DNA of 64,000 bases, taken from positions 96,081-160,080 of the forward strand of contig NZ_JAJGAK010000004.1 in NCBI RefSeq assembly GCF_020866925.1. The letters run 5' to 3'. The notes under the pieces are model-generated. The model ran no database searches and was not told the origin of the DNA. It saw nothing but the letters and a program-made list of their open reading frames with translations. Source of the DNA: Noviluteimonas lactosilytica. Its GTDB lineage: Bacteria; Pseudomonadota; Gammaproteobacteria; Xanthomonadales; Xanthomonadaceae. A program made the translations under genes and the position numbers. This document shows positions 47,947 to 57,375 of this stretch, piece after piece (position 1 is the first letter of the stretch; each line of letters opens with the position of its first letter).

Positions 47947-48372
47947 ATGGCATCCACCATCCGCTGCGACATCGTCAGCGCCGAAGCCGAGATCTTCCAC
48001 GGCGAGGCGGAACTGGTCGTCGCCACCGGCGAACTGGGCGAGCTCGGCATCGCGCCGAAGCACGCCCCGCTGATCACGCGCCTGAAGCCGGGCAAGGTCG
48101 TCGTGACCTTGCCGGGTGGCGAGAAGCTCGACTTCGCGATCTCCGGCGGCATCCTCGAAGTGCAGCCGCAGGTCGTGACCGTCCTGGCCGACACCGCGGT
48201 GCGCGCGCAGGACATCGACGAAGCCGCCGTCCGCGCCGCCAAGGAAGAAGCCGAGCGCATCATCGCGGGTCGTGGCGAGGCGATGGAAATCGCCGAAGCC
48301 CAGGCGCGCCTTGCTGAAGTCACGGCGCAGCTGCAGGCGCTGGAGCGTCTGCGCAAGAACCTCAAGCACTGA
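47947..48372 (+). CDS. atpC: ATP synthase F1 subunit epsilon
   Basis: 141 residues. The N-terminal beta-sandwich ([45 protein letters not shown]) is followed by two C-terminal helices ([46 protein letters not shown]) that inhibit rotation when extended. AAGGAG lies upstream. Last gene of the operon, followed by a strong terminator. Confidence 0.96.
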   Translation: MASTIRCDIVSAEAEIFHGEAELVVATGELGELGIAPKHAPLITRLKPGKVVVTLPGGEKLDFAISGGILEVQPQVVTVLADTAVRAQDIDEAAVRAAKEEAERIIAGRGEAMEIAEAQARLAEVTAQLQALERLRKNLKH

Positions 48373-48392
48373 GGTTCGCCAACGCGACATGC

Positions 48393-48425
48393 AAACGCCG
48401 GCCACGTGCCGGCGTTTTGCTTTTC
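48393..48425 (+). terminator. Terminator of the atp operon
   Basis: AAACGCCGGC at 48393-48402 pairs with GCCGGCGTTT at 48408-48417 over a CACGT loop, followed by TTTTGCTTTT-like sequence. It begins 21 bases after atpC. Confidence 0.93.
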
Positions 48426-48431
48426 GGGTAT

Positions 48432-48815
48432 TTACTTCTTATAGACCCAGTGGCGCGAGAGGAAGAACCCGGTCACGCCGAGGACCCCTTCGACCGCCGG
48501 CTTCGCAAGCCAGGCCCACTTCAATCCGAGGTGTTCGTCGATCGCGCCCATCGACCACGTGCTGACCGTCGTCGTGCCGATCCACATGAGGATGAAGCGG
48601 GTCAGCTGCGTGCGGCCGACGTGCGTGTGCTCGCCCTTGAACGTGATCTTGCCGTTCATCCAGTACCCGAGCATCGCGCCGGCCACGCGCCCCAGGACGT
48701 TGGCCGGTTCGATCGGCATGCCCCAGTTGCTCAGGAGCACCATGACCGCCCAGTCCACGAACCATTGGACGAGGCCGACGATGAGGTAACCGCGTGCGTG
48801 CTTCCCGAGCGTCAT
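48432..48815 (-). CDS. GtrA-family membrane protein
   Basis: 127 residues with four helices: YLIVGLVQWFVDWAVMVLL, NVLGRVAGAMLGYWMNGKITF, RFILMWIGTTTVSTWSMG, and AVEGVLGVTGFFLSRHWVYKK. The NGKITFKG and FFLSRHWVY blocks are diagnostic of GtrA. Family members help flip undecaprenyl-linked sugars in glycosylation systems. No partner glycosyltransferase is adjacent. TAGGAT at 48847-48842 may be its -10 box. Confidence 0.88.
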   Translation of the reverse strand: MTLGKHARGYLIVGLVQWFVDWAVMVLLSNWGMPIEPANVLGRVAGAMLGYWMNGKITFKGEHTHVGRTQLTRFILMWIGTTTVSTWSMGAIDEHLGLKWAWLAKPAVEGVLGVTGFFLSRHWVYKK

Positions 48816-48862
48816 CCCGGACCCATGAAAGGAGGCCGACGCATCCTAGCAGCGCGCGCCGG

Positions 48863-48868
48863 TAGAAT
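48863..48868 (+). promoter_or_regulatory. -10 box (TAGAAT) of glmU
   Basis: TAGAAT ends 33 bases before the glmU ATG, in the divergent region between the GtrA gene and glmU. No clear -35 box. Confidence 0.5.
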
Positions 48869-48901
48869 CCGGCAATTCGTTTTCTCACGCCGGACCCGTC
48901 G

Positions 48902-50272
48902 ATGACTGCACCCCTCCACGTCGTGATCCTCGCCGCCGGCGAAGGCAAGCGCATGCGCTCCACCCTCCCGAAGGTGCTGCACCGCATCGCGGGGCGGCCG
49001 ATGCTGGCGCAGGTGATCGCTTCGGCGCGCGCGTTGTCGCCCGCCGGCGTGCATGTCGTGTACGGCCACGGCGGCGACCAGGTGCGCGCCGCATTCGCCG
49101 ACCAGCCCGACATCCAGTGGGCCGAGCAGACGAAGCAACTCGGCACCGCGCACGCCGTGCAGCAGGCGATGCCCAACGTGCCGGACGGTGCGCAGGTGCT
49201 CGTGCTGTATGGCGACGTTCCGCTGATCACGCCGCAGACGCTGCGCCGCTTGCTCGACGCACCCGGTCGCCTCGCCGTGCTCGCCGCGGAACTCGCCGAT
49301 CCCACCGGTTACGGCCGCATCCTGCGCGACGCCGAAGGCCGCGTGTCCGCGATCGTCGAACACAAGGACGCGAGCGACGACGAACGCGCCATCCGCCTGG
49401 TCAACACGGGCGTCATCGCGGTCGAATCCACGGCGCTCAAGCGCTGGCTCGCGCGCGTTTCCAACGACAACGCGCAGGGCGAGTACTACCTCACCGATGT
49501 CTTCCGCGAAGCCGCGGCCGAATTCAGCGCCGCCGAGATCGTGGTCGCCGCCGATCCGCTCGAGACCGAAGGCGCGAACGATCCGTGGCAGCTCGCGCAA
49601 CTCGAACGCGCGTTCCAGCTGCGCACCGTGCGCGCGCTGTGCGCCGAAGGCGTGCGCTTCGCCGATCCCGCGCGCGTCGACATCCGCGGCGAAGTCACCG
49701 TCGGCCGCGACATCGAGATCGACGTCGACGTGATCTTCGAAGGCAATGTGTCGATCGGCGACGGCGTGCGCATCGGTCCGTTCTGTCGCATCAAGAATGC
49801 GACGCTCGCCGCCGGCACCGAAGTGCGCGCGCATTGCGACATCGAAAGCGCGCGCACCGAAGGCGCCGTGCAGATCGGCCCGTTCGCGCGCCTGCGCCCC
49901 GGCACCGTGCTCGCCGACGGCGTGCACGTGGGCAACTTCGTCGAAACCAAGAACGCGAAGCTCGGCGTCGGCAGCAAGGCCAACCACCTCACGTATCTCG
50001 GCGACGCCGTCATCGGCGCGGGCGTGAACGTCGGCGCCGGCACGATCACCTGCAACTACGACGGCGTGAACAAGTCGACGACGACCATCGACGACGGCGC
50101 CTTCATCGGCTCCAACAGTTCGCTCGTCGCGCCGGTGACGATCGGCAGGAACGCGACCATCGGCGCAGGTTCGGTGATCACCAAGGACGCGCCCGACGGC
50201 AAGCTCACGCTCGCGCGCGGCAAGCAGGCGACGATCGACGGTTGGCAGCGGCCGGTGAAGAAGGCGAAGTAA
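48902..50272 (+). CDS. glmU: Bifunctional GlmU (GlcN-1-P acetyltransferase / GlcNAc-1-P uridyltransferase)
   Basis: 456 residues, identical in length to E. coli GlmU. The N-terminal uridyltransferase has [18 protein letters not shown] and YGDVPLITP. The C-terminal left-handed beta-helix acetyltransferase has hexapeptide repeats ([64 protein letters not shown] with the catalytic His/Asn region, [16 protein letters not shown]). Makes UDP-GlcNAc for peptidoglycan and LPS. GlmS, which supplies the pathway, is at 58913. Confidence 0.97.
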   Translation: MTAPLHVVILAAGEGKRMRSTLPKVLHRIAGRPMLAQVIASARALSPAGVHVVYGHGGDQVRAAFADQPDIQWAEQTKQLGTAHAVQQAMPNVPDGAQVLVLYGDVPLITPQTLRRLLDAPGRLAVLAAELADPTGYGRILRDAEGRVSAIVEHKDASDDERAIRLVNTGVIAVESTALKRWLARVSNDNAQGEYYLTDVFREAAAEFSAAEIVVAADPLETEGANDPWQLAQLERAFQLRTVRALCAEGVRFADPARVDIRGEVTVGRDIEIDVDVIFEGNVSIGDGVRIGPFCRIKNATLAAGTEVRAHCDIESARTEGAVQIGPFARLRPGTVLADGVHVGNFVETKNAKLGVGSKANHLTYLGDAVIGAGVNVGAGTITCNYDGVNKSTTTIDDGAFIGSNSSLVAPVTIGRNATIGAGSVITKDAPDGKLTLARGKQATIDGWQRPVKKAK

Positions 50273-50276
50273 GCGC

Positions 50277-50421
50277 AAGAGCGGGAAGCGGGAAACGGGA
50301 AACAAGAAGCGGGAAACAAGAAGCGGGAAACGGGAGAGCAAACTTCACTTCGGCAGACAGGTCGTCAAGCCGAAGCGGACTCCAACCTCCCGTTTCCCGC
50401 TTTTGTTTCCCGTTTCCCGCC
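50277..50421. repeat. Purine-armed intergenic inverted element, copy B
   Basis: The left arm has repeated GCGGGAAGCGGGAAACGGGAAAC and AAGAAGCGGGAAAC units; the right arm is the complement (TCCCGTTTCCCGC, TTTCCCGTTTCCCGC). The inner stem again pairs CTTCGGC (about 50347) with GCCGAAG (about 50370). Same layout as 34521-34646, with more repeats in the left arm. It lies between convergent genes glmU and the kinase. Confidence 0.85.
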
Positions 50422-50428
50422 CTTTGCC

Positions 50429-51736
50429 CTAAGCAGGCAACGTCATCGCCACGCACAACCCGCCGCCCTGGCGATTGAGCAGGGCGATGCGCCCGCCGTG
50501 CGCTTCGGCGATCTCGCGTGCGAGCGCGAGGCCGAGGCCGGTGCCGTGGCGCTTGGTCGAATAGAACGGCAGTAATGCGTTCGCGAGCACGGCATCGTTC
50601 ATGCCGCTGCCGCGATCGAGCACTTCGATGCGCCACGATTCCGGCAGGCGCCGCAGCGACAGCGCGACGTCCTCGGGCTTCGATCCGGATTCGTGCGCGT
50701 TCTTGAGCAGGTTGAGCAGGCACTGCGACAACTGCGCCGTGTCGAAGCGCCCGACGCCCGGTTCGGGCGGGCCGTCGTAGGTGAACTCCACCTGCGAATG
50801 CAGTTGCGCGACGAAGCGCTTCCAGTCGACCGCTTCCACCCGCGGCGCGGGCAACTTGGCGAAGCGCGCGTAGTCGCGGATGAAGCCTTCGAGATGGCGC
50901 GCGCGATCTTCGATCGTCGCCAGCGCATTGGGCAGGCGCTCGTACTGCCCGCGGCGCACGAGCTCGGCGCCGGAATGCGCGAGCGAGGCGATCGGCGCCA
51001 GCGAGTTGTTCAACTCGTGGCTGATCACGCGGATCACCTTCTTCCACGTCTGCACTTCCTGGCGGCGCAGCTCCGCGGTGAGCTGGCGCAGCAGGAGCAG
51101 CTCGTGCTTGCGGCCGTTGAGCCGGAACGTACGACGCGCGAGGTGGTAGATCTCTTCGTGTTCCTCGTCGCCGACGGTGAACATGCCGTCGCCGCCGCGC
51201 ACGAGTGCGTCCCGCAACGCCTCGGGCGAGCGATCGAGGATATCGTCGAACGACTGGCCCTCGACCCGCTTGCCATCGCCCAGCAACTTGCGCGCGGCGA
51301 GGTTGCCGTGCACGACGCGATGGTGCGGATCGACGAGCAGCATCGCGACCGGCGTGTGCTGCACCATCGTGTCGAGCAGCAGTTCGCGTTGCACGAGGGC
51401 GAGGCGTTGTTCGCGCAAGGCATCGCCGAGCGCGTTGTGCGCATCGACCAGGTCACCGAGCTCGTTGCGGTTGTGCCACGACAGGCCGAAGCCGAAGTCG
51501 CCGTCGCGATAACTCGCGACCGTGCCCGCGAGCGCGCGGAACAGGGAACGCATCGGCGCGAAGGCGCGACGCACGTGATAGAACAACAGCGGCAGCAACA
51601 CGATCGGCGCGATGAGGATCGCCCACCACGGTCGTTCGAGCACCATGGTCAGCGCTACCGCGAGTGCCGACGACGCCAGCGTGTAGGCCGCCGCGAGGAC
51701 GGTGAACGTCACGCTCAGCGAGATGCGGTTGCGCAT
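50429..51736 (-). CDS. NtrY-like sensor histidine kinase
   Basis: 435 residues. Two N-terminal helices (SVTFTVLAAAYTLASSALAVALTMV, PWWAILIAPIVLLPLLFYHV), a HAMP-like segment, then a PAS domain (QHTPVAMLLVDPHHRVVHGNLAARKLLG). HisKA has the phosphoacceptor His in RVISHELNNSLAPI; the ATPase has LLNLLKNAHESG, VLDRGSGMND and GTGLGLALAREIAEAHGG. It should phosphorylate the NtrC-type regulator encoded 2 bases upstream. It is the last gene of the seven-gene operon starting at 58680. The signal is unknown. Confidence 0.9.
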   Translation of the reverse strand: MRNRISLSVTFTVLAAAYTLASSALAVALTMVLERPWWAILIAPIVLLPLLFYHVRRAFAPMRSLFRALAGTVASYRDGDFGFGLSWHNRNELGDLVDAHNALGDALREQRLALVQRELLLDTMVQHTPVAMLLVDPHHRVVHGNLAARKLLGDGKRVEGQSFDDILDRSPEALRDALVRGGDGMFTVGDEEHEEIYHLARRTFRLNGRKHELLLLRQLTAELRRQEVQTWKKVIRVISHELNNSLAPIASLAHSGAELVRRGQYERLPNALATIEDRARHLEGFIRDYARFAKLPAPRVEAVDWKRFVAQLHSQVEFTYDGPPEPGVGRFDTAQLSQCLLNLLKNAHESGSKPEDVALSLRRLPESWRIEVLDRGSGMNDAVLANALLPFYSTKRHGTGLGLALAREIAEAHGGRIALLNRQGGGLCVAMTLPA

Positions 51737-51738
51737 CG

Positions 51739-53082
51739 TCAGTCGCGCTTGATGCCGAGGCGGTCGAGCCGCCGGTACAGGGCCTGTCGCGACATCCCGA
51801 GTTCGCTCGCGGCCTGCGCAAGCACGCCGCCGGCGCGTTCGAGCGCGGCTTCGATCGCGGCGCGGTCGGGTTCGTCGGCGCTTGCCGGCGGCACGCTTGC
51901 CACGGGCGCGGCATGCAATCCGAGATCCGTCGGCGTCATTTCCTCTTCGCGCGACAGCAGCCCCGCGCGCTGCAGCGTGTTGCGCAACTCGCGCACGTTG
52001 CCCGGCCATGCATGCGCACGCAACGCGCGTTCCGCCGCCGCGCCGAGGCGCTTGCCGTGCGGCAGGAAGTGGCGTGCGAGCGGGAGGATGTCGTCGGGTC
52101 GCTGCGCGAGCGGCAACAACTTCAGTTCGATCGCGTTGAGGCGGTAGTAGAGGTCTTCGCGGAACTGGCCGGCCGCGATCAGCGACGCGAGGTCCGCGTT
52201 GGTCGCGCTCACCACGCGCACTTTCACTTCGCGCTCGCGGTTGCTGCCCAGGCGCTGGAAGCGCCCGGTTTCCAGCACGCGCAACAACTTCACCTGCCCG
52301 GCGAGCGGCAGCGTGCCGATCTCGTCGAGGAACAGCGTGCCACCGTCGGCGGCTTCGAACTTGCCTTCGCGCGCCTTGTTCGCACCGGTATAGGCGCCGG
52401 CTTCCGCGCCGAACAGTTCCGCTTCGATCAGCTCGCCCGGCAGCGCGCCGCAGTTGACCGCGACGAACGGACCGTTCCGCACGCTCGAATTCGCGTGGAT
52501 GATCTCGGCGTACTTTTCCTTGCCGGTGCCGTTCGGTCCGGTGATCAGCACGGGCAGGTCCGAACGCGCGACCTGGCACGCGAGCGCGAGCGTCGCTTCG
52601 CTCGCTGCATCGGCGAACACGAGGCCACGCAGGTCGTGTTCGCGCAACAAGGCATCGCGACGACGTCGTTCGCCACTGCGATGGCGTTGCAATTCGTCGC
52701 GCGTGGCCGCGAGTTCGAGCAGGTTGTTGACCGTCGCGAGCAACTTGCGGTCGTCCCACGGCTTGGCGAGGTAATCGGCCGCGCCGGCCTTCACCAGGTC
52801 GACCGCCGATTCCAGGTGCGTCCACGCGGTGAGCAGGATGACGGGCAGGTCGGGGTGGCGTTCGCGGATCGCGCGGAACAACGCGACGCCTTCCTCGCCC
52901 GACGTCGTGTCGGCATGGAAGTTCATGTCCTGCACCACGAGATCGACCGCCTCGCGCGCGAGCAGCGCGAGCCCGTCGTCGGGCGTGGTCACCGAGCACG
53001 TGTCGATGTCGTGCAGCGAGAACAGCGTTTCCAGCGCCGTGGCGACGGCGGGGTTGTCGTCGATGACCAGGATCGTGGGCAT
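51739..53082 (-). CDS. NtrC-family sigma-54 activator (response regulator)
   Basis: 447 residues. Receiver domain at 1-120 with phosphorylatable Asp52 (VVQDM) and LLTAW. AAA+ domain: Walker A GPNGTGKE (182-189), the sigma-54 contact loop GAYTGA (229-234; the usual GAFTGA has Phe), Walker [11 protein letters not shown], and an arginine-finger region FREDLYYRL. The C-terminal Fis-type helix-turn-helix is [21 protein letters not shown]. It activates sigma-54 promoters after phosphorylation by the downstream kinase. A sigma-54 promoter lies at the head of its own operon (58720-58734), so autoregulation is likely. Confidence 0.95.
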   Translation of the reverse strand: MPTILVIDDNPAVATALETLFSLHDIDTCSVTTPDDGLALLAREAVDLVVQDMNFHADTTSGEEGVALFRAIRERHPDLPVILLTAWTHLESAVDLVKAGAADYLAKPWDDRKLLATVNNLLELAATRDELQRHRSGERRRRDALLREHDLRGLVFADAASEATLALACQVARSDLPVLITGPNGTGKEKYAEIIHANSSVRNGPFVAVNCGALPGELIEAELFGAEAGAYTGANKAREGKFEAADGGTLFLDEIGTLPLAGQVKLLRVLETGRFQRLGSNREREVKVRVVSATNADLASLIAAGQFREDLYYRLNAIELKLLPLAQRPDDILPLARHFLPHGKRLGAAAERALRAHAWPGNVRELRNTLQRAGLLSREEEMTPTDLGLHAAPVASVPPASADEPDRAAIEAALERAGGVLAQAASELGMSRQALYRRLDRLGIKRD

Positions 53083-53128
53083 GCGGCTTTATACACGAGG
53101 GGTGCGCGCGGCCGCAGCCGCGCGGGGG

Positions 53129-54016
53129 TCAGGGGTCGAGGAGCGCGAGCACGTCGGCTTCGGGCACCGCATGGTCCGTCAGCGCGCGCGGATCCTGGCC
53201 GGGCGCCATGCGCAGCGGCTTGTATCGCACCCAGTCGACGCGCGCCTTCAGGTCCGGCTTGCCGTTCTTCATGACGGTCGTGTTGAAGCGGTGCGGATCG
53301 CGTTGCAGCTCGCCCGCGCTATCCCAGTCGGTATACGCGACGAGGCCGACCTGCACGGTGGGCGGCAGGTCCATGCGGAAGAAGCGTTCGTGGACGCGCC
53401 ACTTGCCGTCTTCGCGCACGAGCAGGATGAACGATGGCCCGAGGCGCGCGATGCCCACTTCGACCCAGCCCGTCGGTGCAGGCCGCAGCTTGAGGTTGGA
53501 ACGCGAATTCACCGTGGTCTTGCTTTCGTACACGGGGACGTCGATGCGGTCGGCGACACCGGTCGTGATGAACAACCAGTTCTCCGCGCGCGGTTCCCAC
53601 GTGGCGGGCGTGACGGTGCGCGGTTCGCGCACCATCAGGCCGGCGAGCGACCAGGTGGACGTCGGCGTTTCGCCCTCGAGGCCGTTCGCCGCGATGCGCG
53701 CGGTGACGAGGAAGTCGCCGCTGACTTCGCGATGCAGGAACGGCGCGTGGTATTCGGCGTACCAGCCGCTCGTCCACGGCTCGATCTCGAGCACGCCGTC
53801 GACGACTTTCGCGCTGCGCAGGTGGTCCGGCCAGCCGTGGGCCGCTTCGAAACTGGTCCACGTCGCCAGCGTGTCGGCGTTGTCGAACTCGTCGCCGATC
53901 GACACCGCGGGCACCTGCAACGACACGCGCTTGGGCGTGTCGTCGGCGACCGCGAGGGCCGGGGCCAGCGCGCACAGCGCGCTGGCGAGGAAGGCATGTC
54001 GCAGGCGCGCCGTCAT
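53129..54016 (-). CDS. Secreted LamG/DUF1349-like protein of the exporter operon
   Basis: 295 residues from the ATG at 54016, overlapping the upstream permease gene by 4 bases. Signal peptide with cleavage at ALAVA-D. The body is a beta-sandwich of the concanavalin/DUF1349 type: DEFDNADTLATWTSFEAAHGWPDHLRSAKVVDGVLEIEPWTSGWYAEYHAPFLHREVSGDFLVTARI, then STWSLAGLMVREPR and GWVEVGIARLGPSFILLVREDG. Periplasmic or surface, perhaps a carbohydrate-binding or substrate-presenting partner of the exporter. That role is inference from position; I know no characterised homologue. Confidence 0.75.
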   Translation of the reverse strand: MTARLRHAFLASALCALAPALAVADDTPKRVSLQVPAVSIGDEFDNADTLATWTSFEAAHGWPDHLRSAKVVDGVLEIEPWTSGWYAEYHAPFLHREVSGDFLVTARIAANGLEGETPTSTWSLAGLMVREPRTVTPATWEPRAENWLFITTGVADRIDVPVYESKTTVNSRSNLKLRPAPTGWVEVGIARLGPSFILLVREDGKWRVHERFFRMDLPPTVQVGLVAYTDWDSAGELQRDPHRFNTTVMKNGKPDLKARVDWVRYKPLRMAPGQDPRALTDHAVPEADVLALLDP

Positions 54017-55242
54017 ACGCTGCGCGTCGCGACGGCCGGCGGCACCGCGGCGGCGCGCCGCGCGGGACCGAACACCGACACTTGGCCGAGGATCCAGAGC
54101 ACGAGCGCACCGGCCGGCAGGTACATCAGCGGCAGGCGCGGCAGCTCGTAGCGGCCCATCAGCAACTGGTTGATGCCGAAGGCCATCACCATGCCGACGA
54201 AGATGCCGAGCGTGGCGAGCAGGAAGTTCTCGGTCTGGAAGTAGCGCAGGATCTGGCCCTTCGTCGCGCCGAGCGCACGCCGCACGCCGATCTGGCGCGT
54301 GCGCTGCTGCACCCAGAAGCTCGCCAGGCCGACGATGCCGAGCGCGGTGACGATGAGCAGCGCGATGCACACGCCGACCAGCATCCACGCCATCGAACGA
54401 TCGCCGCGGAAGAAGTCGCTGCGCATCTGCTCCATCGTCTGCTTTTCGATGATCAGGCGGTTGGCCGCATTGGCGGTGAGCTGCTTCTCGGCCGCGTCGA
54501 GGATCGCCTGGCGCTGCGACGGGTCGTCGACGCGCAGCATGTAGTTGCCGCCGACGACGTAAGGCGTGCGCACCGGCAGGATCATCGAGTACTCGTACTG
54601 CGCGAACCCGTTGAACGTGTTCGGGCGCACCAGGTGCTCCACGACGCCGACGACGACATGCGGCTCCTCGCCCCAGCTGTAGATGTGCTTGCCGACGGCG
54701 TTCTCGCCCGGCCACAGCTTTTCGGCGACGTCCTTCGACAGGATCACCGCGATCGGCTGCACCTTGCTGTTCGGCTCGCTGATCGCCTTCCACTCGACGA
54801 TCTCGTCGGGATTGAAGTTGCGCCCGGCGATGAGCTTCAGGCCCATCGTATCGAGGAACTGCACGTCGCCCATGTAGATCGTGGCGTTGAGGTTCTGGTG
54901 CGTCTGGTCCTTCTCGAGGTTGACGCTGCTGTTCCAGGAGCTGTTGTTGAACGGCACCTGGTTGGTGGTCGTCGCGTTCTTGACGCCGGGCAGCGCACGC
55001 AGCGACGCGAGGTCGGTCTGCGTCAGCGAGCCGGCGTTGTCGTCGGTGCCGATGCCGCCGACCTGCACGCGCACGATGTGCGTCTCGTCGAAGCCGCTCA
55101 CGCGGCTGATGTTGTCCAGGCGCTGGCTGATCAGGAACAGCGCGTTGCAGATGATGGCGCAGCTCAGCGCGATCTCGAGCACGATCAGCGACGCGGCGGT
55201 CTTGTGGCGGCGCAGCGTGGACAGGATGGGTCGGAGTTCCAT
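54013..55242 (-). CDS. MacB/FtsX-type ABC permease 2
   Basis: 409 residues from the ATG at 55242. The N-terminal helix (ASLIVLEIALSCAIICNALFLIS) precedes a large periplasmic MacB-PCD domain (about 45-275) with PVGK-type block WPGENAVGKHIYSW. Three C-terminal helices follow (WMLVGVCIALLIVTALGIVGLAS, FLLATLGIFVGMVMAFGINQLL, LMYLPAGALVLWILGQVSVF); the signature RQIGVRRALGATKGQI between them is the FtsX-family coupling helix. It lies 11 bases after permease 1. The two probably form a heterodimer driven by the ATPase at 56584. Confidence 0.9.
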   Translation of the reverse strand: MELRPILSTLRRHKTAASLIVLEIALSCAIICNALFLISQRLDNISRVSGFDETHIVRVQVGGIGTDDNAGSLTQTDLASLRALPGVKNATTTNQVPFNNSSWNSSVNLEKDQTHQNLNATIYMGDVQFLDTMGLKLIAGRNFNPDEIVEWKAISEPNSKVQPIAVILSKDVAEKLWPGENAVGKHIYSWGEEPHVVVGVVEHLVRPNTFNGFAQYEYSMILPVRTPYVVGGNYMLRVDDPSQRQAILDAAEKQLTANAANRLIIEKQTMEQMRSDFFRGDRSMAWMLVGVCIALLIVTALGIVGLASFWVQQRTRQIGVRRALGATKGQILRYFQTENFLLATLGIFVGMVMAFGINQLLMGRYELPRLPLMYLPAGALVLWILGQVSVFGPARRAAAVPPAVATRSV

Positions 55243-55253
55243 GGGTTCTCTCC

Positions 55254-56570
55254 TTACTGCGACTTGAGCTGCACGGCCGGCGTGACCTGGCAGGCATGCC
55301 AGGCAGGCACGAGGCCGGCGAGCACGCTGGCGAAGATCGCGAGCGCGAAGGTGGCGATCAGCATCATCGGATCCAGGTGCGCGAGGTCGGCATACGACAC
55401 CGGCTGCTGGCGCACGGCCCACAGGCCCAGCATCGCGAGGCCGAGACCCAGCGCGCCGCCGGCGAGTCCGACCGTGCCGGCCTCGACCAGGCACTGCGCG
55501 AAGATCGCGCGACGCGATGCACCGAGCGCACGACGCACGCCGATCTCGCTGCTGCGGCGCAGGAACTTCGCGAGCAGCAGGCCGACGGTGTTGAGCAGGC
55601 ACACGGCGAGGAAGCCGAACGCCAGCCACACCTGCAGGCGCACGTCCGACGGCACCACGCGCTTGTAGTCCAGCCAGTCCATGACACTACGCAGGCGCAC
55701 GTTGGTCGGACGCTTGAAGCGGCCCGCCGCGCGCTGCTGGTCGGAGTAATTGGTGAGGTACCTCTGGAACGCGGCAGCCTTCTCCGGCGTGTCGAGCTGC
55801 ACCCAGTACTGCATCCAGGTGCACGGCGCGTTGACGCCGGTTTCGCCGTCCGGATCGTCCTCTTCCTTGCCGTCGTCCCAGCAGTTCATCGAACCGTTGC
55901 GGCCCATGTCGAGGTCGCGCGACGTCGAGAACGGCAGGTAGATCTGTTCGACTTCACCGAAGCGATCGGAGTTGAGGTCGTAGAACTTCGGCGTCGGGCG
56001 CCAGTCGTCCATCACGCCGAGCACGCGGAAGTCGTTGCCGTCCAGGCGCAGCGTCTTGCCGACCGCGTTGGTGGTGCCGTACAGCTTGTCGGCGAGCTTC
56101 TTCGAGATCACGGCGACGCGATCGTGGCGATCGTCTTCCGCCTTGGTCCAGCCGTTGCCGGCGACGAAGGGCACTTCGAACATGGCGAAGAAATCCGCCG
56201 ACGTGTAACGCGCGTCCTGGCCGAATGGCGCAAGACCCGCCTTGTCGGGTTGCACGGCGACGCCGCCGCCGGTCATCAGCGCCTGGCGATCGCCGCGCGC
56301 TTCGCGGAGCAATTGTTCGGCGTCGTAACGCGAGAGCTGGTCGTCGGGCTCTTCACCCGGCGTGTAGCCGTCCATGCCCTGCGGATCCATCTGCGGCGTG
56401 AACAGTCGCGCGCTCTTGGTCGGGATCGGATCGCCCGAGAGCACGTAGAACACCGTCAGCGTGGTCATGCTGGCGCCGATGCCGAGCGCGATCGCGATCA
56501 CCATCAACGCAGTGAGCACGCGGTTGCGCCGGAAGCTGCGCAATGCGAGATCGAAGTAGTAGGCGAACAT
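55254..56570 (-). CDS. MacB/FtsX-type ABC permease 1
   Basis: 438 residues. N-terminal helix VLTALMVIAIALGIGASMTTLTVFYVLSG, a periplasmic MacB-PCD domain with YGTTNAVGKTLRLDG, then C-terminal helices (LQVWLAFGFLAVCLLNTVGLLLAKFL, GLAGGALGLGLAMLGLWAV, LIATFALAIFASVLAGLVPAW). The coupling helix EIGVRRALGASRRAI is intact. Only about 30% of the second permease's pattern is shared by eye, so the two are diverged paralogues. 13 bases follow the ATPase gene. Confidence 0.9.
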   Translation of the reverse strand: MFAYYFDLALRSFRRNRVLTALMVIAIALGIGASMTTLTVFYVLSGDPIPTKSARLFTPQMDPQGMDGYTPGEEPDDQLSRYDAEQLLREARGDRQALMTGGGVAVQPDKAGLAPFGQDARYTSADFFAMFEVPFVAGNGWTKAEDDRHDRVAVISKKLADKLYGTTNAVGKTLRLDGNDFRVLGVMDDWRPTPKFYDLNSDRFGEVEQIYLPFSTSRDLDMGRNGSMNCWDDGKEEDDPDGETGVNAPCTWMQYWVQLDTPEKAAAFQRYLTNYSDQQRAAGRFKRPTNVRLRSVMDWLDYKRVVPSDVRLQVWLAFGFLAVCLLNTVGLLLAKFLRRSSEIGVRRALGASRRAIFAQCLVEAGTVGLAGGALGLGLAMLGLWAVRQQPVSYADLAHLDPMMLIATFALAIFASVLAGLVPAWHACQVTPAVQLKSQ

Positions 56571-56583
56571 GTGGGCGCCCTCG

Positions 56584-57303
56584 TTATCGCGTTTCGGCGA
56601 GCGTTGCGGCGGCGACGCGGGTCAGGCTCGGCTCGACGCTGAGGTCGGTCGCCATGCCGTCGACGATGTGCACGTTGCGCTGCGCGCGCGCGGCGAGTTC
56701 CGGATCGTGGGTCACCATCACGATGGTCGTGCCGTTGCCGTTGATCTCCTCGAGCAGCTCCAGCACGCCGCGCGCCATCTGCGAGTCGAGGTTGCCGGTC
56801 GGTTCGTCGGCGAGCAGCAGGCGGGGCGTGCCCGCGAGCGCGCGCGCGATCGCCGCGCGCTGCTGCTGGCCGCCGGAGAGTTCGGCCGGGTAGTGCTTCA
56901 TGCGCGAACCCAGGCCCACGCGCGACAGCGCGTCTTCGATGCGCGCCTTGCGATCGGCCGCGCTCATGCCGCGATAGCGCAGCGGCACGTCGACGTTGTC
57001 GAACAGGTTGAGGTCGGGGATCAGGTTGAAGCTCTGGAAGATGAAGCCGATCTTCTGGTTGCGCAGCTTGCTGCGCGCGTCGTCCGACAGGCCCTGCACG
57101 TCCTGGCCATCGAGCACGTACGTGCCGCCGGTGAAGGTTTCCAGCAGGCCGGCGATGTTGAGGAACGTCGTCTTGCCCGAGCCCGACGGGCCGGTGACGG
57201 CGACGAACTCGCCTTCGCGCACGTGCAGGTCGAGCGACCGCAGCGCGTGGGTTTCGACGAGTTCGGTGCGGTAGACCTTGGTGACCTGGCGCATGTCGAG
57301 CAT
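56584..57303 (-). CDS. MacB-type ABC ATP-binding protein
   Basis: 239 residues from the ATG at 57303. Walker A GPSGSGKTT, signature LSGGQQQRAAIARAL, Walker B LLLADEPTGNLD with the D-loop, and H-loop VTHDPELAARA. The LADEPTGNLDS block is diagnostic of the LolD/MacB/FtsE family. It supplies the energy for the two permeases. In true MacB the ATPase and permease are one chain; here they are separate and the permease is duplicated. Confidence 0.93.
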   Translation of the reverse strand: MLDMRQVTKVYRTELVETHALRSLDLHVREGEFVAVTGPSGSGKTTFLNIAGLLETFTGGTYVLDGQDVQGLSDDARSKLRNQKIGFIFQSFNLIPDLNLFDNVDVPLRYRGMSAADRKARIEDALSRVGLGSRMKHYPAELSGGQQQRAAIARALAGTPRLLLADEPTGNLDSQMARGVLELLEEINGNGTTIVMVTHDPELAARAQRNVHIVDGMATDLSVEPSLTRVAAATLAETR

Positions 57304-57375
57304 GACGGTGTTCCTTCTTTCGGGGTCGTGTGGGGTGTTCGGGCAGGGATGCCGTGGAATCTGAAAAGGTTGCAA

